A stretch of DNA of 64,000 nucleotides from CAWAHD01 sp963781785. Its GTDB lineage: Bacteria; Planctomycetota; Planctomycetia; Isosphaerales; Isosphaeraceae. The stretch covers positions 2,418,001-2,482,000 of the forward strand of contig CAWAHD010000002.1 of the NCBI GenBank assembly GCA_963781785.1. Direction: 5' to 3'. This document shows positions 26,906-36,681 of this stretch, piece by piece; position 1 is the stretch's first letter, and the number at the start of each line of letters is the position of its first letter. A program made the translations under genes and the position numbers. The notes under the pieces are model-generated. The model had not been told where the DNA came from. It was given only the letters and a program-made list of their open reading frames with translations, and did not search any database.

Positions 26906-28610
26906 CGAAATAATTCCGGAAATCTTGCGAGACCCTCGAAGTGGGCGTTCACGGTCCCGGCGGTACGAGCTTGAGGGAGACGTTCTTGTTGTGCTCGTGC
27001 GCATTGTGCGACTCAGCTTGAGACGAATGGCGGACGGCTCATCGCTGCGAGCGACGGCGGCGCTTGCTTTCTCTACCTCGCCCCCGCGGGGAGAGGTTGG
27101 CCGAGGGCCGGGTGAGGGGGCCGAAGCCGATGCCGCGCGCTGACGGGGGTCTTTCTGGCCGCGCCCCCTCACCCGATCCCTCTCCCCGCCGGGGCGACGG
27201 CGACGAGTGGCGGACGTTGTACCGCTGCGTCGTACGGCGGCGTTTGCTTTCTCTACCTCGCTCCACCTCTCCCGGTGGGAGAGGTCCCCACACGATGTGG
27301 GGGGTGAGGGCAAGGGAGAGGTCGGCCGAAGGCCGGGTGAGGGGGCCGAAGCCGAAACCAACGCCGCGCTCCCACACTCGGGCCGGAAACCTGCCGCCAG
27401 AAGACTCGAGCCAGTCAACAGAAACAGGACGGACAGGATCAGCTCCCGCGCGAACGTAACCTGCCGTGTCGGACCCGCCTCGCTCGCAGCCACCTCACGG
27501 TCGTTGGGTTCGCTGGGAAGTTCAGCCACCTCACCCTCGTTGGGTTCGCTGGGAAATTGAGCCACCTCGCCGTCGTTGGGTTCGCCGGGAAATTCAGCCA
27601 CCTCGCCGTCGTTGGGTTCGTTGGGAAATTCAGCCACCTCGCGGTTTTTGGTCTCTGTGGGAGACCCAGCCACCTTTCCTCGGTTGGGTTCGCTGGGAAA
27701 TTCAGCCACCTCGTGGCTTCTGGTCTCCGTCGAAAATCCAGCCACCTCGCGGCCGCCAGGCTCGAGTTCGGTTTCTATCGATTCTATCGAATCGACCGGC
27801 TCGGGATGACCCGGAGCGATCGTATGATTGGGATCGATCGTGACCAGCGTGGCGATCGTGCTGGTCGGATCGAAGAGACCGGGAGCGCTCTCCGTTGCTG
27901 GTTGCGAGCCGTGAGATTGCGGATCGGGGCAGCCCTCGGCAGCCTGCCCTCCGAATTCGGATTTCGGATTCAGAGTTTCGGATTTTGCCTGCGGATCGGT
28001 CGAGCTGTCATAGTACTCCCGTGTGTGTTGTCCGATTTCGGATTTCCGATCGAGAGTTTCGGATTTCGCCTGACACTCGTCGGGTTGCCCATAAGCCTCC
28101 CGGGCCGCGATCCGGGCCCGGCGCTCCATCTCCGCCACGTAACCTTCGTTGGGCGTATCGTAAATCTCATCCCAGGGTCCGGGTCCGCTCGGATCGCGGA
28201 ATTCGCGGGCTTCGTGCTGCGGCTCGCCGTCTTCGTCCTTCGACTTGCGACGAAGCTTCGCGAATGCCTCCAGGGATTTGACCATCGCCCGCTGGCTACT
28301 TGTTTGATAGCGCCTCAGAAGTTCTCCGGTATGGCTGTCGTCGAATGACAGGAGGGCCACCTTGCGGTCTGCCTCCGCTAAGGCGCGCTGCTGGGCCACA
28401 GCGAGCTTTGCCTGAAGCTGCTCGACCGCTCGATCAACGATCGATCGCAACACCTGACGCTCTTTCTCATCGTCACCCGAGTCGAGCAAATCCGGGTACT
28501 GCCGGTCGAGGGCTCGTCGATAGCGCTTGTACTCGACGCGCGTCAATTCGCCCCGGAGCTCCAGCCAGGCTTGGTCGCGCCGGGTTGGTCGTCCAGGCCC
28601 TGAAGTGGAT
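26882..28610 (-). CDS. planctomycete hypothetical protein, C-terminal part (frameshifted, repeat-extended)
   Basis: Continuation of the gene that starts at 29255. Genuine coding begins at about 28600 (DQAWLELRGELTRVEYKRY, then RRALDRQYPDLLDS) and goes on as a helical, charged region (ERQVLRSIVDRAVEQLQAKL). Then come short repeats AKSETL-x-x-KSE, about eight 12-residue units of the form GEVAEFPSEPND, and one hydrophobic segment (ELILSVLFLLTGSSLLAAGF) ending near 27375. The last 165 residues translate interspersed repeat DNA (27030-27380) and the BlaI promoter, so they are read-through rather than protein of selected sequence. Function unknown. Confidence 0.55.
27030..27380. repeat. dispersed intergenic repeat, two partial copies
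   Basis: Two related stretches (about 27050-27130 and 27235-27365) share GCTTTCTCTACCTCGC, GAGAGGT-GGCCGA and GGGCCGGGTGAGGGGGCCGA blocks and mirror-image CCCCTCACCC/CCCTCTCCCC blocks between them. This is the text of a common bacterial intergenic repeat, here sitting at the 3' end of a gene and extending its reading frame. Confidence 0.65.
27465..27760 (-). repeat. about eight tandem 36-bp coding repeats
   Basis: Units of about 36 bases, each containing a GGGAAATTCAGCCACCTC-like core, encode on the minus strand 12-residue units of the form GEVAEFPSEPND. Period stays a multiple of three and residues E-V-A and P are most conserved, so it is an in-frame repeat of the minus-strand gene. Confidence 0.85.
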
Positions 28611-29255
28611 TTCAAGAACCCGACGGTCCCAAATCGCGGCAAGCGGATTTCTACCGAGTAATCGAATGGCCCTGAGCCTGTGGACCGCTTGCCAGCGACC
28701 GGGCGGCTCCAGGAGTGCCCTGAGCTCGGCCCACTCCGCAAGCATAAGCCGGCACCCGGGCACCGTGCGCTCCAAGGAAGAAACCAGAGTGTCGGGGTCC
28801 TCCGGATCATCCGGGACGGGGCTATACGAGACGCGCTCTCCTCCATTCAAATATTGCTCACTTCCGTAGGTTTCACTCGGTCCTTGACGACTGTGGAAGA
28901 GCCGCTTGAGCAGGCTCTTGGCCTCGGTTTCGAGACGATGGTCCGCGTCGTCGATGTTGGCCGAAATGCGCGCGGCCTGGGCGGCGAGCGTGCGTTGGAA
29001 AATGACGGACAATTGAACGGTCGAAAGGAGCAGCGAGCGCTCGCCAGAATTCCTAGGCCCCATCGAGGAGAACATCTCGTCGATGAGCTCTTCGACCTCC
29101 GCGTCCTGCTCGCCTGGAATCAGAAAGCGGCGCGAGCGGAACCCGTGAGTCTCGGCGTTTTTCCGAGAAATTAATTTTCCAGCGACTGTCGTCGGGCCTT
29201 TTGAGCGGCTCCCATTCAAGCGACTGGCATTGATACGTTTTTGTGATGCTGGCAT
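28473..29255 (-). CDS. planctomycete hypothetical protein, N-terminal part (frameshifted)
   Basis: ATG 29255 has AAGGAG nine bases upstream. The N-terminus follows a pattern widespread in planctomycetes: N-R-x-N-x-x-x-S-x-G-P-x-T, G-K-x-x-S-x-x-N, then H-G (here SRLNGSRSKGPTTVAGK and ISRKNAETHGF). A helical region follows (LLSTVQLSVIFQRTLAAQAA). Coding is sound to about 28610 (FRAWTTNPA), after which this frame is nonsense to 28473. Adding one GC in the CCCGGCGCGACC run joins it to RDQAWLELRGEL of the downstream part. Function unknown; the family has no assigned activity that I recall. Confidence 0.7.
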   Translation of the reverse strand: MPASQKRINASRLNGSRSKGPTTVAGKLISRKNAETHGFRSRRFLIPGEQDAEVEELIDEMFSSMGPRNSGERSLLLSTVQLSVIFQRTLAAQAARISANIDDADHRLETEAKSLLKRLFHSRQGPSETYGSEQYLNGGERVSYSPVPDDPEDPDTLVSSLERTVPGCRLMLAEWAELRALLEPPGRWQAVHRLRAIRLLGRNPLAAIWDRRVLEIHFRAWTTNPARPSLAGAPGRIDARRVQALSTSPRPAVPGFARLG

Positions 29256-29347
29256 GTTGTTGTACTCCTTGGTGATGGATAGAAGTCAGGAACTCGCCGA
29301 GAATACGTTGCTGGGACTGTGGTATTACGCGGGGTGAAAGAGAGGAC

Positions 29348-29425
29348 TTTCGCGGAGCGAAAGGCGACAATGGCTTCGTGCACCGAAAGGCGACACTTGC
29401 TTTCGCGGAGCGAAAAGCGACACTT
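29348..29425. repeat. REP-like hairpins with TTCGCGGAGCGAA core
   Basis: CTTTCGCGGAGCGAAAG occurs twice (near 29348 and 29398), each followed by GCGACA; a related GCGAAAGGCGACACTTTTTTTCGCGC lies near 29840. The core is an inverted repeat able to form a hairpin. It resembles REP elements between planctomycete genes. Confidence 0.65.
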
Positions 29426-29998
29426 GATGACCTCGATTTCCAGCTCTGGTGGGATGCCGTACATTTTGCTCGGTCCTCAGACTTCGCCTAGCTTTCCACC
29501 CAGTACGATCTACAAAAATCCCAGAAACGGTGCGAGAAAATTGGTGGCGCTGGGCGAAAACGGCGCAAAACCGCATCATTCCGGGGCGATGCGCCCCGTC
29601 GCAACCCGGTGCGTCCCTGAGTTCTTGGTCCAGAATCGCTACAATCGGCACGCACTCGTCAGACAGCGACCGTCGGAGGTCTGCAAGTGACCGATTTGCC
29701 TGGACATGCGACCATATGCCGGGCACATCTCGCGTGACTGCCACAACCAGCGGCCATGAGGGCGCCGCCGAGGAGTGAACCAGAACCCACCAGTCGCCAC
29801 AGCGGCGGTTCCGCAAAACCTCAAAATGCACGGCCTCGAAGCGAAAGGCGACACTTTTTTTCGCGCAGCGCCCTGGCGAGTTGAACCGCCGAATGGCTCG
29901 CTTCGACGGTACGAATTCGGCACCACCGTTAGGCCGGCTAAACGTTATCCCCGCAGCACATTACAGACGGTTCATGTTCGATTGCAACGGACAACAGT

Positions 29999-30352
29999 TC
30001 ATGCCAGAATGACGCGGGATTTCGCAGTATCGCTAGCGTTATCCGGGTGATCTACCGGCAGTGCCTGGCGGGTGGAACCGCCGCTATCCCGCGATGTGGT
30101 TTCGGTCGTGCCGAAGCTCAGAGCAACCCGGTATAGTGAACTGCCGTGCAAGGGGATATAATCGAGGAGGAGCCCACCTCCTTCGAGGCGAGTTTCGCTG
30201 CGACGGGCGACTTCTCTGTCGACAGTTCCAAATCGAACAATTGTGGCGCCTTCCAGATTTGGCGGTACCGGATCGCCGTACTCGTGACCACGGTGATCGG
30301 GAATGCGCGGCACTATCACGACGCGCGAGAGAGCGGTCCTGTTCTGGTGCAT
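29999..30352 (-). CDS. possible small or decayed hypothetical protein
   Basis: 117 codons. The middle, GATIVRFGTVDRE to LEGGGLLLDYIPLHG and YRVALSF, reads like a small beta-rich planctomycete protein, but both ends lack features, no ribosome site is clear and no relative is recalled. It may be a remnant. Low confidence. Confidence 0.25.
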   Translation of the reverse strand: MHQNRTALSRVVIVPRIPDHRGHEYGDPVPPNLEGATIVRFGTVDREVARRSETRLEGGGLLLDYIPLHGSSLYRVALSFGTTETTSRDSGGSTRQALPVDHPDNASDTAKSRVILA

Positions 30353-31085
30353 CTAGTTTCGCGTCGCCTTTCTTTTTCTCCAGCCATGCGCGTCGGCGAG
30401 ATCAAGACGTTCGCGGCACACGGTTGCCGACACTTGCGCGCTTACTCTTGTGGATATGTTTTTGGAGATTATGAAGCGCATACTGCTTTTTTGCAACTCG
30501 CTTGACGCAGAGGAGCCTCCCGGATTCGCCCTAAGAGACTTCCGGGCCAAAGGAAGGATGGTTTTCCAAAATAATGTTTTGCAGCCTCCCCTAGAGCATG
30601 CTTTCCGGTTTTGACGGTTGAAGGGGAAGAAGGGGATGCGGAATGATTCCCGTTGGGGCCGCGGTCGTGAGACGTGAACCGCGGGGATTGAAACCGTGCG
30701 CGGGCGCCGAGTGATCGACGACAATTAGTTTTCCCCGCGTGTTGCCTCATCCGGAAATGTTAACCAGTGGCGATGGCTTATGGGATGTGGCGCCGGCCTC
30801 GGGTCCTATTCTCAAGGCCAGTTCTGTCGCGCTCGTCCTCGACGATGCTTCCCACTCAGGGTTGCGTCAACGATCAGGGAATACGGCGCGGCCCTCCGTT
30901 GTCGTTGGTAACATTCGTGTGAGGCAACGACCCGGTTTCGGTAACAAAAACCGTGAGTCAACGCGGCTTCCGTTGAGAGCTGTATTGCGTAACCTTGACA
31001 CCAGGTCGGACCGGAAAGATAGTGACCTCAAGCAGGTTCGAGGAATAATACCTCAGGTCGAACTCATGGTCCCGACTCGCCATCG

Positions 31086-34000
31086 ATGCATTCTTGCGCC
31101 TGGACGCTGGTCTGGGGCTTCGTATTGTTCTGCCTAAACTCGGAGTTTATCGCGTCTGCACAGACATCCGGCGATGTAGCCCACACCATCAAGCAGCTTG
31201 AGCATGAAGATGTGCGCGTTCGTCTAGTCGCCGTTCAGGCCCTGATGAGAAAGGGCCCCGATGCCAAGACTGCCGTCCCGGCACTCATCCGAAGGTTGCG
31301 GGATGACGATGAATCCGTCCGTGTAAATGCGCAACGAGCGTTGGCCGCAATCGGGAAAACGGCGGTTCCCGACCTTATCATCGCCCTAAAGGACGACGAT
31401 CCGTCCGTCCGGCAAGTCATTGCCTTTACCTTAATGAGAATTGGGCCGGGTGCCCGCGACGCCGTCCCCGCGCTCATAGTTGCACTGAAGGACGACTACA
31501 AGCCGGTTCGGTTGTCATCGGTCGTGGCCTTGGGGGAGATCGGCGCCGATGCCAAGCCCGCCGTGCCAGCCCTCGTTGCCGCGCTGCGGGACCTCAACGA
31601 ACAGGTTCGGGATGCTGCGCAGCAGGCTCTATCCAGCATCGGAACCGGGGCAGTCCCCGAGCTAATCAACGCGCTCAAGCACGATGACTTGATGGTCCGG
31701 AATTCCGCCGCTCTCGCCCTCGTTGAGATCGGCAAACCGGCGGTCCCGAGCCTCATTGCGACGATGGCGGACGGAGACGGACTGGTGCGAGGGTATGCTA
31801 TCCAAGCCCTCGGCCGAGTCGGACCAGATGCCAAGTCTGCGGTTCCCAATCTGATTGCCGCACTGAAGGATGATAACGAGGAGATTCGAAGGTACGCCGC
31901 GCTAGCGTTAGGGCGGATCGGCGCCGATGCCGGACCCGCTGTGCCCGACCTTACCGCCGCGCTCAAGGACAACAACCTGCGGGTTGCGATGAGCGCCGCC
32001 AAGGCGCTCGAAGGGATCGGCCCGGGCGCTGGCGACGCCGTCTTCGCCCTCATCTTACAGCTCATGAGCGACAACGGGTCGATCCGGCTTGGAGCAATAC
32101 GAGCGTTGGGGGCTATTGGCCAGGGGGCCGCAGATGCCGTTCCCGCCATGATCGACAGGTTGGCGGACCAGGACCTCTCGATACGTGAGCCGGCTGCCGT
32201 TGCGTTGGGGCAAATAGGGAGGGGGGCCGTAGTCCCGCTCATCCGTGCGCTGAGAAACAAAAATGTCTCCGTCCGAAGGGGTGCGGCACTCTCTTTAGCT
32301 CTGATCGGGCGCGACGCAGTGCTGGCTGTGCCCGCCCTTGTTGAGTCGTTGAATGACGGTGACGAAAATGTTCGGCGACACGCAGCCACGGCGTTGGGGA
32401 AAATCGGGCCTAGTGCCAAACCCGCCGTCTACGCGTTAGCCGAAAGGTTGAACGATAGCGATCAGTTTGTTCAACTCAATTCCGTCGAGGCCTTGGCTGC
32501 TATTGGCCCGGGCGCCCGTGATGTCGTCCCAGACCTTATCAAAGCTTTAAAGGATGTTGGCCGATGGGATCGAAGAATGATCCCTGGTGCGCTGGCCGCG
32601 ATCGGGTCCGATGCTAAAGCCTCCATCCCCGCGCTCATCGGTGCGTTGAAAGATGGCGACTCCCCAGTGCAGCAGAGTGCCGCCGCGGCCTTGGCACAAA
32701 TTGCCGAGGCCCTCACGGACAAGAAGGATACCTCTACGATAGATGACCTGCAAAAGGCAGTGGCGACGATAAAAGTCGTACAGTTCGCAACCTTGGAGGC
32801 GCGAGAAGAGATTATGCATCGTTTGTCTCGCGCCATCACCGCTATGGAGAACATCGAGAGAGCTAGCTGGGGCGATCGACTGTTTGAACGAGCTATCCGC
32901 AATCGATGGGTCATCGGAATCGCGGTCGTTCTCACGGCCTTCTTTCTTTGGTTGCTGACCCTTCAGTTCGTACTTGTGCCGTTTTTTCCGCTGCGCGTAT
33001 TGGCATGGAACGAATCGTTGAAGCCGTACGCGGACTTCAAACTACCCAAAGAACTCGGAGAATTGAAGGTCTCCGTCCGATATCTCATCCTCATAGGTTT
33101 TTTTCACCATCACTACCGCGTGCTGGATGCGTGGGTCGAGAGACATGTCGGGGCTGCCCACCAGGACTTCACCAGGGGCACCACGTATTTGGCCCGCAAG
33201 ACTTACGTCTCGATCCCCGTTGTCCTCGACGGAATCGAGATATCCAACTTTACCACCGAGGCGCTGCGGGCTACGTGCAACAAGGATCGTTGGTTCGTCG
33301 CCGTCCAGGGCGAAGGCGGTGTGGGGAAGACCACGCTGGCCTGTCAGATTGCCCTCTGGGCCATGGAACTAGACAAGGCCAAGCGGTTGGTCACAGATCA
33401 CCGCATGATACCGGTTCTGATCGAACCAGGTCTTGGTTTCGACGTACGCAAGGACATCGCGAGTTTTACGCACGCCATTCGCGGCCAACTTCAGGCCCTG
33501 ATCGGTGTCGCAGATTCCGTCCCCGAAGACCTTTTCGCGCGGTTGCTACGAACTCGACGTCTCCTTGTCATCTTGGACGGCCAGTCCGAGATGTTCAGCG
33601 ACCCGCAGGTAACGGCGAGTGAACGGGTCCGGCCGACGCATCCGGAATTCCCGGTTGCTGCTTTCGTGATCACAACGCGGACCGAGATCCGGGGGGCGAC
33701 GATCACCATTCAACCGAGGCGACTCGACAGTGACCATCTCCTCCCGTTCATGAACGCATATCTGACGCAGGCCGGAATCTCCGCACTCAAGGACTCCGAA
33801 CTCTACCGAGCCTGCGGGCGGCTAGCAGAGATGATGGGCATGGGCCGCGATATAACGCCCCTCTTCGCCAGGTTGTACGTTGAGGAGATGATCGCCTTTC
33901 TTGGGGAAAAGAAGGACTTGCACGACCTCCCAGACACTATCCCGTCGTTAATAGTAACTTATGTTAATAGCATCAATAGAGATCGGGTTGCCGGCGACCC

Positions 34001-35888
34001 AGATAACCCGCTACTACACCAAGTCGCGAAGACAGCCGCTTGGGCCTGCCTGAATCAAAGCTACCGTCCACGCAGTGCGCGGAAGCAGGACATCCTGGAA
34101 ACCCTGGCCGACGTGGCGAAAGCTCGAGAGGTGCTAATATACCTTGAGGCACGCCTGCGTCTCATCCGCACTGTCTCCCCCGACGATGTTCAGATCCAAT
34201 TTGTCCTCGACCCATTGGCCGAGTATCTCGCTGGTCTGCACGTCGTCGAAAAGTACAAGGGTAACAGCGCCCGTTGGAAGTCCTTTTTGAAGAAGGCCGA
34301 TTCAATGCCGGGAGCCCCTGAAACAATAAAGGGCTTCCTGTTGGCGGTCCGCGATTGTTGTCTGGCGAAGTCGATGGAACTAAACATCCCGGTATTTGTG
34401 GCGGAGGAACTTGCTGAGCGGGCGGGTCTAGCTGAAGCTTTGGCCCGAGCCCGGATTGCGCCACTTGTTGAAGCTCTTAAGAACAAGGCCCCTGAGATTC
34501 GCCAGAGCGCGGTGAAGCAACTCGCGGAGAAAGGTCGAGTGGCGGTCTCTGCCCTTCTCGGTCCGCTCGATGACGACGATGTGCGGGTTCGACAGGAGGC
34601 AGCCAGGAGCTTGATGATCATCGGACAGGATGCCGGCGTCGCAGTCCAGGGTCTGATCGGCGCGTTGGGCGATGTAGACCCAGAGGTGCGCTGGATGGTT
34701 GCACTGACATTAGGGAAGATTGGGACACCCGCTGCAGAGTCGAAGGCCGCCCTATTGAAAGTTCTCAAGAAAAATGCGGAATCGCGGCCTCGCCAAGAGG
34801 CTGCCGTTGCGCTGGCAAGGATCGATGCTGGGCAGGATGTTGTCTCTGCTCTTGTCGATGCACTGAAAGACGGCGATAAGACTGTTGCCGCAGCCGCTGC
34901 CCGAGCACTCGCCGAGATTGGTACGCCGGCCAGCGAGGCTCTTCCTGATCTGATCGAAGCCCACGAAGATTCTGATCCTGGACTTCGCGATTCAGCAGCT
35001 CGAGCCCTTGGTAAGATCGGATCGGCAACTCAAGAGGTGCTCCAAGCCCTCACAAAACCTTTGACACGTGATGGTTTAGATTTGGCCGTATGTGAATGTT
35101 ATGCTTTGGGAGATTTAGGACCGGCGGCCGAATCTGCCGTACCCGTTCTGATTGGCGCCCTGGAGTGCGCTCATCTATGTAACGCGGCCGCTACGGCTCT
35201 GGGTAAGATCGGTCGACCCGCTGCAGTCGTTGTTCATGCGCTCACGGCTCTGTTAGTGCATCGCGACCGAATTGTTCGCCGGACCGCCGCCGAGGCCATT
35301 GGGATAATAGGTCCCGCTGCGACAGAAGCCATCCAACACTTGATCGATGTGACGAACACTGACGACGACGGACTTGTTCGCGTTCAAGCTGCAAATTCCT
35401 TGGTCGCAATAGGCTGCGATCCCGAGTTCTCGATAAGCGCTCTCTGCGTGTGCTTGAGACACGACGACAGCTCTGCCCGAAAGGCGGCTGCCGAGAATCT
35501 TGGGAAGCTCGGCCCCGCGGCCGGGACCGCGGTCCCGGCCCTTGCAGCAGCTCTGAAGGACGAGCATTGGTATGTCCGCGCCGCCGTCGCCGATTCTCTG
35601 GGGAAGACGGGGTCGCTCGCAGCCGGAGCTGTGCCCGAACTCATGGCCGCATTGCTGGACGATTGGCAGCCTACGAACACGTGGCCCACGATGACGTGCG
35701 CCGATGGTCCAATCTACGATATTGTTCGGTATCAGGCCATCGTTGCCCTCGGTAGGATCGGACTAGCCGCCTCTGCTGCTATTCCTGCTCTTCAAGATGC
35801 CGTGAAGTACCAGGCACTACTCCGGGAGGCCGCGGAAAATGCCGTCGAATTAATTGAGGAGGGTACCGGGGACACCATCCCTAATTGA
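31086..35888 (+). CDS. HEAT repeats - membrane segment - NACHT NTPase - HEAT repeats
   Basis: 1600 residues. A signal or anchor-like start (WTLVWGFVLFCLN) is followed to about residue 480 by HEAT repeats, e.g. AVPALIRRLRDDDESVRVNA, with A-x-x-A-L-x-x-I-G at each turn. A strong membrane segment lies at about 606-635 (WVIGIAVVLTAFFLWLLTLQ). Then a STAND/NACHT-type NTPase: Walker A GEGGVGKTT at 742-750, Walker B RLLVILDGQ near 826-834, followed by sensor and helical parts. From about residue 1130 a second block of HEAT repeats runs to the end. STAND NTPases switch on ligand sensing and many are antiphage or signalling proteins; the membrane position with HEAT on both sides is unusual. The last residues (GTGDTIPN and the stop) fall in intergenic repeat DNA. 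Confidence 0.9.
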   Translation: MHSCAWTLVWGFVLFCLNSEFIASAQTSGDVAHTIKQLEHEDVRVRLVAVQALMRKGPDAKTAVPALIRRLRDDDESVRVNAQRALAAIGKTAVPDLIIALKDDDPSVRQVIAFTLMRIGPGARDAVPALIVALKDDYKPVRLSSVVALGEIGADAKPAVPALVAALRDLNEQVRDAAQQALSSIGTGAVPELINALKHDDLMVRNSAALALVEIGKPAVPSLIATMADGDGLVRGYAIQALGRVGPDAKSAVPNLIAALKDDNEEIRRYAALALGRIGADAGPAVPDLTAALKDNNLRVAMSAAKALEGIGPGAGDAVFALILQLMSDNGSIRLGAIRALGAIGQGAADAVPAMIDRLADQDLSIREPAAVALGQIGRGAVVPLIRALRNKNVSVRRGAALSLALIGRDAVLAVPALVESLNDGDENVRRHAATALGKIGPSAKPAVYALAERLNDSDQFVQLNSVEALAAIGPGARDVVPDLIKALKDVGRWDRRMIPGALAAIGSDAKASIPALIGALKDGDSPVQQSAAAALAQIAEALTDKKDTSTIDDLQKAVATIKVVQFATLEAREEIMHRLSRAITAMENIERASWGDRLFERAIRNRWVIGIAVVLTAFFLWLLTLQFVLVPFFPLRVLAWNESLKPYADFKLPKELGELKVSVRYLILIGFFHHHYRVLDAWVERHVGAAHQDFTRGTTYLARKTYVSIPVVLDGIEISNFTTEALRATCNKDRWFVAVQGEGGVGKTTLACQIALWAMELDKAKRLVTDHRMIPVLIEPGLGFDVRKDIASFTHAIRGQLQALIGVADSVPEDLFARLLRTRRLLVILDGQSEMFSDPQVTASERVRPTHPEFPVAAFVITTRTEIRGATITIQPRRLDSDHLLPFMNAYLTQAGISALKDSELYRACGRLAEMMGMGRDITPLFARLYVEEMIAFLGEKKDLHDLPDTIPSLIVTYVNSINRDRVAGDPDNPLLHQVAKTAAWACLNQSYRPRSARKQDILETLADVAKAREVLIYLEARLRLIRTVSPDDVQIQFVLDPLAEYLAGLHVVEKYKGNSARWKSFLKKADSMPGAPETIKGFLLAVRDCCLAKSMELNIPVFVAEELAERAGLAEALARARIAPLVEALKNKAPEIRQSAVKQLAEKGRVAVSALLGPLDDDDVRVRQEAARSLMIIGQDAGVAVQGLIGALGDVDPEVRWMVALTLGKIGTPAAESKAALLKVLKKNAESRPRQEAAVALARIDAGQDVVSALVDALKDGDKTVAAAAARALAEIGTPASEALPDLIEAHEDSDPGLRDSAARALGKIGSATQEVLQALTKPLTRDGLDLAVCECYALGDLGPAAESAVPVLIGALECAHLCNAAATALGKIGRPAAVVVHALTALLVHRDRIVRRTAAEAIGIIGPAATEAIQHLIDVTNTDDDGLVRVQAANSLVAIGCDPEFSISALCVCLRHDDSSARKAAAENLGKLGPAAGTAVPALAAALKDEHWYVRAAVADSLGKTGSLAAGAVPELMAALLDDWQPTNTWPTMTCADGPIYDIVRYQAIVALGRIGLAASAAIPALQDAVKYQALLREAAENAVELIEEGTGDTIPN

Positions 35889-36496
35889 CGCCTGGGTTCC
35901 GGGGACACCACGCCCAACGCGGCTGAGCCGCAACCAAGCACGAAATCCGAAATCTCAAATCCGAAATGATGCGCACGGCGCGGGGAGGTTCCGGACGTAG
36001 ACTGTAATTGACGCCTGGTCGTGGGTAGCCAAGAGTTTGATCATTGACTACTACGGCAAACAGCTCAACGAACGGTCGTTTCACTCCTCCTTGCGGACTC
36101 CGGCGATCAAGAAGAAGGAATTCTTCGTTTGGCTGAAGACGAAGGCCATGCCGGAGCAGCCGGAAGCAAAGCTGCGCGAGCGCGAGCCCATTGTGTCAGC
36201 CATCTGATGGGCCCGGGCATTGCGGGTCTCGCGACCGGCGCCGAACTTTGGCACACCGTTCCCTTGTCATCAGACCCCAGCAACCCTGACCGAATACGTG
36301 ATGTGTGCGGACGTCATTTGAATTATGTGATCGGCCTGCTCGTCGGAAATCTGACGCGTCGGATTCGGCCCCCGGACCGTGGGCGCTTCCCAGGTTGTTG
36401 CGAATAGCGCCCGATGCCTTGAAGGCGTCGGCATAAAATGACGGGAACAAACTGGCGGCCTGACACTTCTTCTTTTGAATAGCCTGAAAACCGGGG

Positions 36497-36530
36497 CCGG
36501 CCGCCGCATCGGATCGGACGGATCGGAATA
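36497..36530. repeat. GGATCGGAC-type dispersed repeat, copy 1
   Basis: CCGGCCGCCGCATCGGATCG followed by GACGGATCGGA; the same 31 bases recur at 52670-52700, and shorter GGATCGGAC runs occur at 38423 and 40377. Confidence 0.7.
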
Positions 36531-36624
36531 GTGTCGGGTGGCACGGAGGTTACTGCCATTTGGCCTTCGACTGACTGGCTCTGTACAGTATGCTTTCGTT
36601 CGAGAAGGCATCCATGCAAGACTT

Positions 36625-36668
36625 CGCCGGCTCCGTGCCGGCGACCGGGGGCTCATTGCCGCCCCCGG
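36625..36668 (-). terminator. two hairpins after the DUF1670-like gene
   Basis: CGCCGG...CCGGCG (36625-36643) and CCGGGGGC...GCCCCCGG (36645-36668, eight-base arms, eight-base loop) lie 14 bases after the stop at 36682. No T tract follows, so termination is plausible but unproven. Confidence 0.4.
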
Positions 36669-36681
36669 ACCCCTGCTAGCC

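Larger units (their letters stand above)
29256..31085. other. 1.8-kb stretch without a convincing gene
   Basis: Base composition is lower in GC than the flanks and no frame shows recognisable protein features or a good ribosome site with family motifs. It holds REP-like hairpins at 29348-29425 and 29835-29875, a dyad CCGCGGT...ACCGCGG near 30658-30685 followed by GGGGATTGAAAC, and one possible decayed small gene at 29999-30352. It may be the upstream regulatory or remnant DNA of the HEAT-NACHT gene. Confidence 0.6.
35889..36681. other. intergenic repeat and remnant region
   Basis: Contains CCGGGGACACCA twice (about 35870 and 35902), TAATTGACGCCTGG twice (35882 and 36005), a CGAAATCCGAAATC repeat near 35942 and a short open stretch ending at 36207 (LIIDYYGKQLNERSFHSSLR, then FFVWLKTKAMPEQPEAK) that looks like the tail of a lost gene of unknown kind. 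A GGATCGGAC repeat lies at 36497-36530. No complete gene is visible. Confidence 0.55.

Noticed and set aside
30645..30690. CRISPR-like repeat: dyad CCGCGGT...ACCGCGG followed by GGGGATTGAAAC
   Set aside because: Only one copy exists, with no spaced repeats and no cas gene nearby; an inverted repeat with a chance ending.
30739..31137. Small plus-strand frame just before the HEAT-NACHT gene
   Set aside because: No motif, no ribosome site and it overlaps the start of a far better gene.
36001..36207. Open stretch with YYGKQLNERSFHSSLRTP
   Set aside because: Not annotated as a gene: no start, about 68 codons, flanked by repeats; could be the tail of a lost gene but no family is recognised.
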